Positions 15,227 through 17,745 of a stretch of DNA of 17,745 bases are shown piece after piece. This DNA is from UBA6019 sp036570145. Its GTDB lineage: Bacteria > Chloroflexota > Dormibacteria > Dormibacterales > Dormibacteraceae. The notes beneath the pieces are model-generated. The model saw nothing but the letters and a program-made list of their open reading frames with translations. It ran no database searches and was not told the origin of the DNA. Each line of letters begins with the position of its first letter. Position 1 is the stretch's first letter. A program made the position numbers and the translations under genes. The stretch lies in contig DATCPJ010000038.1 of assembly GCA_036570145.1 (NCBI GenBank), forward strand, positions 1 to 17,745. The letters run 5' to 3'.

Positions 15227-15255
15227 TTGCCGCGACCCATCGCCCCGCTTACAAT
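15227..15255 (+). promoter_or_regulatory. Sigma70-like promoter for the receiver-domain gene
   Basis: TTGCCG at 15227-15232 and TACAAT at 15250-15255 are separated by exactly 17 bases, with 4 of 6 and 5 of 6 consensus matches. Transcription would begin near 15262, giving a leader of about 25 bases before ATG 15287. This is the best promoter match I found in the window. Confidence 0.6.
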
Positions 15256-15286
15256 TCGTGTCGCAAAAATGGGTGTGGTGGCTTAG

Positions 15287-15685
15287 ATGGCCCTTCAGGC
15301 TGATCAGGCGGCGGCCGGCGACTACCGGCCACCGGTCCTGGTCGCCGACGACGATCCCGACATCCGGACGATGGTGCGCATGCTCCTCGAGCTCGACGGC
15401 CACCGGGTGCTGGAGGCGAAGGACGGCACCGCGGCCTGGGAGATGATCCAGAGCCACGGCCCGAGCGTCGTCGTGGCCGACGTCCAGATGCCTGGGATGA
15501 CCGGGCTGCAGCTCTGCCGGAAGGTCAAGGACAGCGCCCACAGCGCCGTCCGCGTCATCGTCTACACGGCGGGCATGGCCACGCGGCAGGACTCGATGAC
15601 CGCGGGCTGCGACGCCTATTTCCTGAAGACGGACCCCTTGCCCAATCTGCGCGACGCCGTTCGGCGCTTCTACGACCTCGGCTGA
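15287..15685 (+). CDS. Single-domain response regulator (receiver domain only)
   Basis: The 132-residue product is one CheY-like receiver with a short N-terminal tail and no output domain. The acidic pair is Asp21/Asp22 in LVADDDPDI, the phosphoacceptor is Asp65 in VVVADVQMPGMTG, the switch threonine is Thr94 in VIVYTAG, and the conserved lysine is Lys114 in FLKTD. Such proteins act through protein contacts or as phosphorelay intermediates. It is the only response regulator in the window, whereas two histidine kinases lie 4-8 kb away without partners, so pairing with them is possible but unproven. ATG 15287 follows directly after a short upstream frame (ATG GGT GTG GTG GCT TAG at 15269-15286), which may be chance. 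It has its own promoter upstream. Confidence 0.92.
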   Translation: MALQADQAAAGDYRPPVLVADDDPDIRTMVRMLLELDGHRVLEAKDGTAAWEMIQSHGPSVVVADVQMPGMTGLQLCRKVKDSAHSAVRVIVYTAGMATRQDSMTAGCDAYFLKTDPLPNLRDAVRRFYDLG

Positions 15686-15693
15686 CCCAGTGC

Positions 15694-15722
15694 TTGCGCC
15701 GGTTTACCGATAGGCCAATAAT
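15694..15722 (+). promoter_or_regulatory. Weak candidate promoter for the RDD gene pair
   Basis: TTGCGC at 15694-15699 and AATAAT at 15717-15722 are 17 bases apart in the 78-base gap between the receiver gene and the RDD gene. The -10 matches 5 of 6 consensus bases but the -35 only 3 of 6. Confidence 0.35.
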
Positions 15723-15763
15723 CACAAGGTTTGCGGCCGCCCGTCCAGGAGGGAATTGAAGAG

Positions 15764-16447
15764 ATGGACCAGGAAACTCCACCACCCCCGGGAGAAGGTT
15801 CGCCGCAGCCGCCCGGCAGCGAGCCGCAACCGCCCGCGGTTCCGCCACCGCCGATCGGAGGACCACCACCGCCGCCGCCACCTCCCTCCTATACGCCGCC
15901 ACCTCCCCCTCCGCCATCGCCGGAGCCGGGCCCACCGCCCGCCTACGCTCCGCCCGGCGGCTACCAGCCACCTCCCCCGCCCGGCATGACGCCTGCCTAC
16001 GGTGCTCCCCTTGGAATGGCCGGCGCCGCCCTGAGCCAGCCTTACGCGGCGTTCGGCTGGCGGCTTCTCGCATTCGTTATCGACTACCTGATCGTCTTCA
16101 TCCCGGTCGCGATCATTTTGGGGGCCGTCAGGACCGCCGCCGGCAGCAGTGGCTCATACGGCATCTCGGGCCTGGGCAGCCTCGTCTTCATCGGATACCT
16201 CGCCTACATGTTCTCGTCGCGCGGCCAGACCGTCGGAATGATGCCCTTCAACCTGAAGGTCGTCGACGCCGGCACCGGTGGACCCCTGACCATGGGGAAG
16301 GCGCTGATCCGGGCGCTGATCCTCTACGCGGAACTTCTCTTCTGCGTCTGCATCGTCGGCCTTGTCGCCGGGCTCTGGATGATCTGGGATCCGCGCCGGC
16401 AGGCGATCCACGACAAGGCGGCGGGAACGGTCGTGCTGAAGGGCTAG
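15764..16447 (+). CDS. RDD-family membrane protein with polyproline N-terminal region
   Basis: Residues 1-90 of 227 are a proline-rich, mostly uncharged stretch with several runs of five to seven prolines, presumably disordered and cytoplasmic. Residues 95-225 form an RDD domain: FGWRLLAFVIDYL carries the diagnostic Arg100 and Asp107, hydrophobic helices span about 102-122, 137-151 and 184-207, and DPRRQAIHDKAAGTVV closes it. RDD proteins are small integral membrane proteins, some linked to ion transport, mostly of unknown role. ATG 15764 is preceded by AGGAGG at 15747-15752, 11 bases upstream; an in-frame TTG at 15731 is less likely. A second small membrane protein follows 3 bases after the stop. 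Polyproline runs would normally need EF-P for translation. Confidence 0.9.
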   Translation: MDQETPPPPGEGSPQPPGSEPQPPAVPPPPIGGPPPPPPPPSYTPPPPPPPSPEPGPPPAYAPPGGYQPPPPPGMTPAYGAPLGMAGAALSQPYAAFGWRLLAFVIDYLIVFIPVAIILGAVRTAAGSSGSYGISGLGSLVFIGYLAYMFSSRGQTVGMMPFNLKVVDAGTGGPLTMGKALIRALILYAELLFCVCIVGLVAGLWMIWDPRRQAIHDKAAGTVVLKG

Positions 16448-16450
16448 GAA

Positions 16451-16708
16451 TTGCGGCAGCCGGGGGCCACTTCGCGGAACCCGGCTGCCAGCCTGTTCGC
16501 ATCGCTGCTGCTCCCCGGTTTGGGGACGATCATCAACGGCGAGACCGGAAAGGGCCTCGTGATCCTGGTCGCCTGGATCACCGCCTGGGTCCTGATCCTT
16601 GCCATAGTCGGCCTGATCCTGGTGCCGGTCGTTTGGATCTACGGCATGTACGACGCATTTCAGGGAGCGCGGCGCTACAACCTGGCGCAGGGCCCGCCCC
16701 ATACCTAG
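16451..16708 (+). CDS. Small two-helix membrane protein (TM2-like), TTG start
   Basis: The 85-residue product has two hydrophobic helices, about 14-26 (SLFASLLLPGLGT) and 36-60 (LVILVAWITAWVLILAIVGLI). They are linked by INGETGKG, and the protein ends WIYGMYDAFQGARRYN. This layout resembles small TM2-like proteins with the LLPGLGxIxNGxxGKG pattern, whose function is unknown. The only usable start is TTG 16451, 3 bases after the RDD stop and just after AGGA, so coupled translation with the RDD gene is likely. The reading frame is credible because of its membrane composition and family-like pattern. Confidence 0.75.
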   Translation: MRQPGATSRNPAASLFASLLLPGLGTIINGETGKGLVILVAWITAWVLILAIVGLILVPVVWIYGMYDAFQGARRYNLAQGPPHT

Positions 16709-16725
16709 CCCTCCAACCAGGAGGG
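16709..16725. terminator. Hairpin between convergent genes
   Basis: CCCTCC-AACCA-GGAGGG is a perfect 6-base stem with a 5-base loop, directly after the stop of the small membrane protein and before the convergent exonuclease stop at 16798. No T-run follows. The remaining 70 bases of this gap show nothing else clear. Confidence 0.4.
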
Positions 16726-16797
16726 GGACGGACGGATTCACCACAAGGCACGGTTTCGGACTCCTTGCAGTGGCGCCCGATCTGGCGAGCCGTTCTC

Positions 16798-17646
16798 CTA
16801 TCCGGGGGCGTTGGCGGCCGCGCGGAGGGCGTTGCGGAGGCGGGTGGTCGAGGTTTCGATGCCCAGCTCGCGGTTCATCTTCTCCAGCGCCTCCGCGTCG
16901 GCGGGCTCCACCGGCAGACCGGGAACCGGGTCCGGCAGGTCCAGGTCCTCGACCGGGTAGACGACCTGCCGCGCCCGCTTGATGTAGTCGCGGGTCGCTT
17001 CGCTCCAGTCGAGGCCGGCGAGGATGCCGTCCAGCGTCTTGTGCCGCCGGACCAGGCCCGCCGCGGTCTTGGCCCCGACACCGGGGACACCGGGCAGCCC
17101 GTCGGAAGGGTCGCCGCGGAGTATCGCGAACTCGGCGTAGCTCTTGCCCGGGATCGCGTAGCGCCTCTCGACGTCCGCCTCGTCGACGACCGCCAGGCCG
17201 GTCTTCTCCGGGTAGAGGACGACGACGTCGGGGTCGCGGATGATCGCGAAGAGGTCGCGGTCACCGCTGTAGACCTCGATCGGCGGCGGGACCTTGCGGG
17301 CCAGCGACGCGATGATGTCCTCGGCCTCGAAGCCCTGCTTGCCGATCACGTTGAGGCCGATGGCCTTGAGCACCGCCTCGATCAGCGGCAGCTGCGGTTC
17401 GAGGCCGGGCGGGACGGGCTCGGCAACGCGGTGCGACTTATAGCTCGGCAGCGCCTTGACCCGGAAGGCCGGCCGCCAGTCCTCGTCGGTCGCGATGGCG
17501 AGGGAGCGTGGGCGGCGGGACTCGACCAATCGCGCGAGCGAGTCGAGGGTCCCCCGGACGGCATTGACGGAACGGCCGTCAGGCGCTCGCTGGTCGGCCT
17601 TGTTGCCAAAGAACGAGCGAAAGATCAAGGAGGACCCGTCCACCAA
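16798..17646 (-). CDS. Stand-alone 5'-3' exonuclease (DNA polymerase I 5'-nuclease domain type)
   Basis: The 282-residue protein equals the N-terminal 5'-nuclease domain of DNA polymerase I, without the proofreading or polymerase domains. Acidic metal-binding positions are conserved: VDGSSL (Asp3), IATDEDWRPAFR (Asp54/Asp56), FEAEDIIASLA (Glu108/Asp110), VYSGDRDLF (Asp129/Asp131), and GDPSDGLPGVPGVGAKTA (Asp179/Asp182), the helix-hairpin-helix entry. The arch-side basic patch PSYKSHR (68-73) is also present. Such proteins remove RNA primers and flap structures. The start is TTG 17646 or GTG 17643; the conserved LLVDGSS begins immediately. It lies 7 bases after a CoA-transferase stop, so it may be translated by coupling. 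It ends 89 bases from the convergent membrane-protein gene. Confidence 0.93.
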   Translation of the reverse strand: MVDGSSLIFRSFFGNKADQRAPDGRSVNAVRGTLDSLARLVESRRPRSLAIATDEDWRPAFRVKALPSYKSHRVAEPVPPGLEPQLPLIEAVLKAIGLNVIGKQGFEAEDIIASLARKVPPPIEVYSGDRDLFAIIRDPDVVVLYPEKTGLAVVDEADVERRYAIPGKSYAEFAILRGDPSDGLPGVPGVGAKTAAGLVRRHKTLDGILAGLDWSEATRDYIKRARQVVYPVEDLDLPDPVPGLPVEPADAEALEKMNRELGIETSTTRLRNALRAAANAPG

Positions 17647-17653
17647 CAGCCAC

Positions 17654-17745
17654 TCAGGCCGTGACCGAGCGATCTCGCAGCTCCCTGAACTCGGTGGCGG
17701 AGTAGCCGAGCTCGGCCAGCACCTCGGCCGAGTGCTGTCCGAGCA
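17654..17745 (-). CDS. CaiB/BaiF (family III) CoA-transferase, C-terminal fragment, cut by the window end
   Basis: Only the last 29 or so codons are present, reading LGQHSAEVLAELGYS near the edge and ending FRELRDRSVTA before TGA at 17654-17656. The pattern LGQHxxEVLxELGYS, followed by a short basic helix, is the usual end of CaiB/BaiF CoA-transferases and alpha-methylacyl-CoA racemases. The upstream part lies beyond 17745. If correct, a CoA-transferase gene leads into the exonuclease operon. Confidence 0.75.
   Translation of the reverse strand, partial: LGQHSAEVLAELGYSATEFRELRDRSVTA

Noticed and set aside
15269..15286. Five-codon upstream open frame before the response regulator
   Set aside because: It is too short to support as a gene, and any attenuation role would be speculation.
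16633..17664. 343-codon plus-strand frame across the exonuclease
   Set aside because: It is antisense to a conserved 5' nuclease and resembles no protein family.

Overview
The window comes from a very GC-rich bacterial chromosome. The strong third-position GC bias opens long false reading frames opposite and beside real genes. Several genes start with GTG or TTG, probably one with CTG, and many starts lack a clear Shine-Dalgarno site. Together with the gene content (ACAD10/11-type acyl-CoA metabolism, GAF-domain histidine kinases, TreY, a stand-alone 5' nuclease), this suggests a soil or groundwater Chloroflexota/Dormibacterota-like or actinobacterial organism. That placement is inference: no rRNA or other taxonomic marker is present, and I saw no tRNA, insertion sequence, prophage or CRISPR array.

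Region 1 (1-6494, plus strand). After about 200 bases of hairpin-rich non-coding DNA comes a tight five-gene run: an APH-fold kinase, an ACAD10/11-type acyl-CoA dehydrogenase homologue, an acyl-CoA carboxyltransferase, an alpha/beta hydrolase (apparently CTG-initiated) and a gamma-glutamyltransferase-family Ntn hydrolase. The first two correspond to the kinase and dehydrogenase halves of eukaryotic ACAD10/ACAD11 and to bacterial LvaA/LvaC. Those proteins handle 4-hydroxyacyl-CoAs by phosphorylating the 4-hydroxyl and then removing phosphate. The carboxyltransferase could take up a short acyl-CoA released by that route.

Region 2 (6504-11190, signalling). On the minus strand a membrane histidine kinase with a proline-rich extracytoplasmic segment overlaps by 4 bases a TetR-like regulator that carries two DNA-binding domains in tandem. 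Divergent from it are a Fur-family metalloregulator and a soluble histidine kinase with three GAF-like domains. The two kinases have almost the same phosphoacceptor region. A short divergent promoter region with a palindromic repeat separates the two arms.

Region 3 (11191-15191). A convergent intergenic gap holds a 42-base periodic repeat ending in a perfect palindrome. Then come treY (minus strand) and a type II NADH dehydrogenase (plus strand), whose apparent start codons are only 2 bases apart.

Region 4 (15192-17745). A receiver-only response regulator follows a good sigma70-like promoter. Next are an RDD membrane protein with a long polyproline head and a small two-helix membrane protein 3 bases after it. 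On the minus strand are a stand-alone 5'-3' exonuclease and the C-terminal tail of a family III (CaiB/BaiF) CoA-transferase that runs off the window end. The receiver-only protein is the only response regulator seen, so it is a candidate partner for one or both kinases of region 2.
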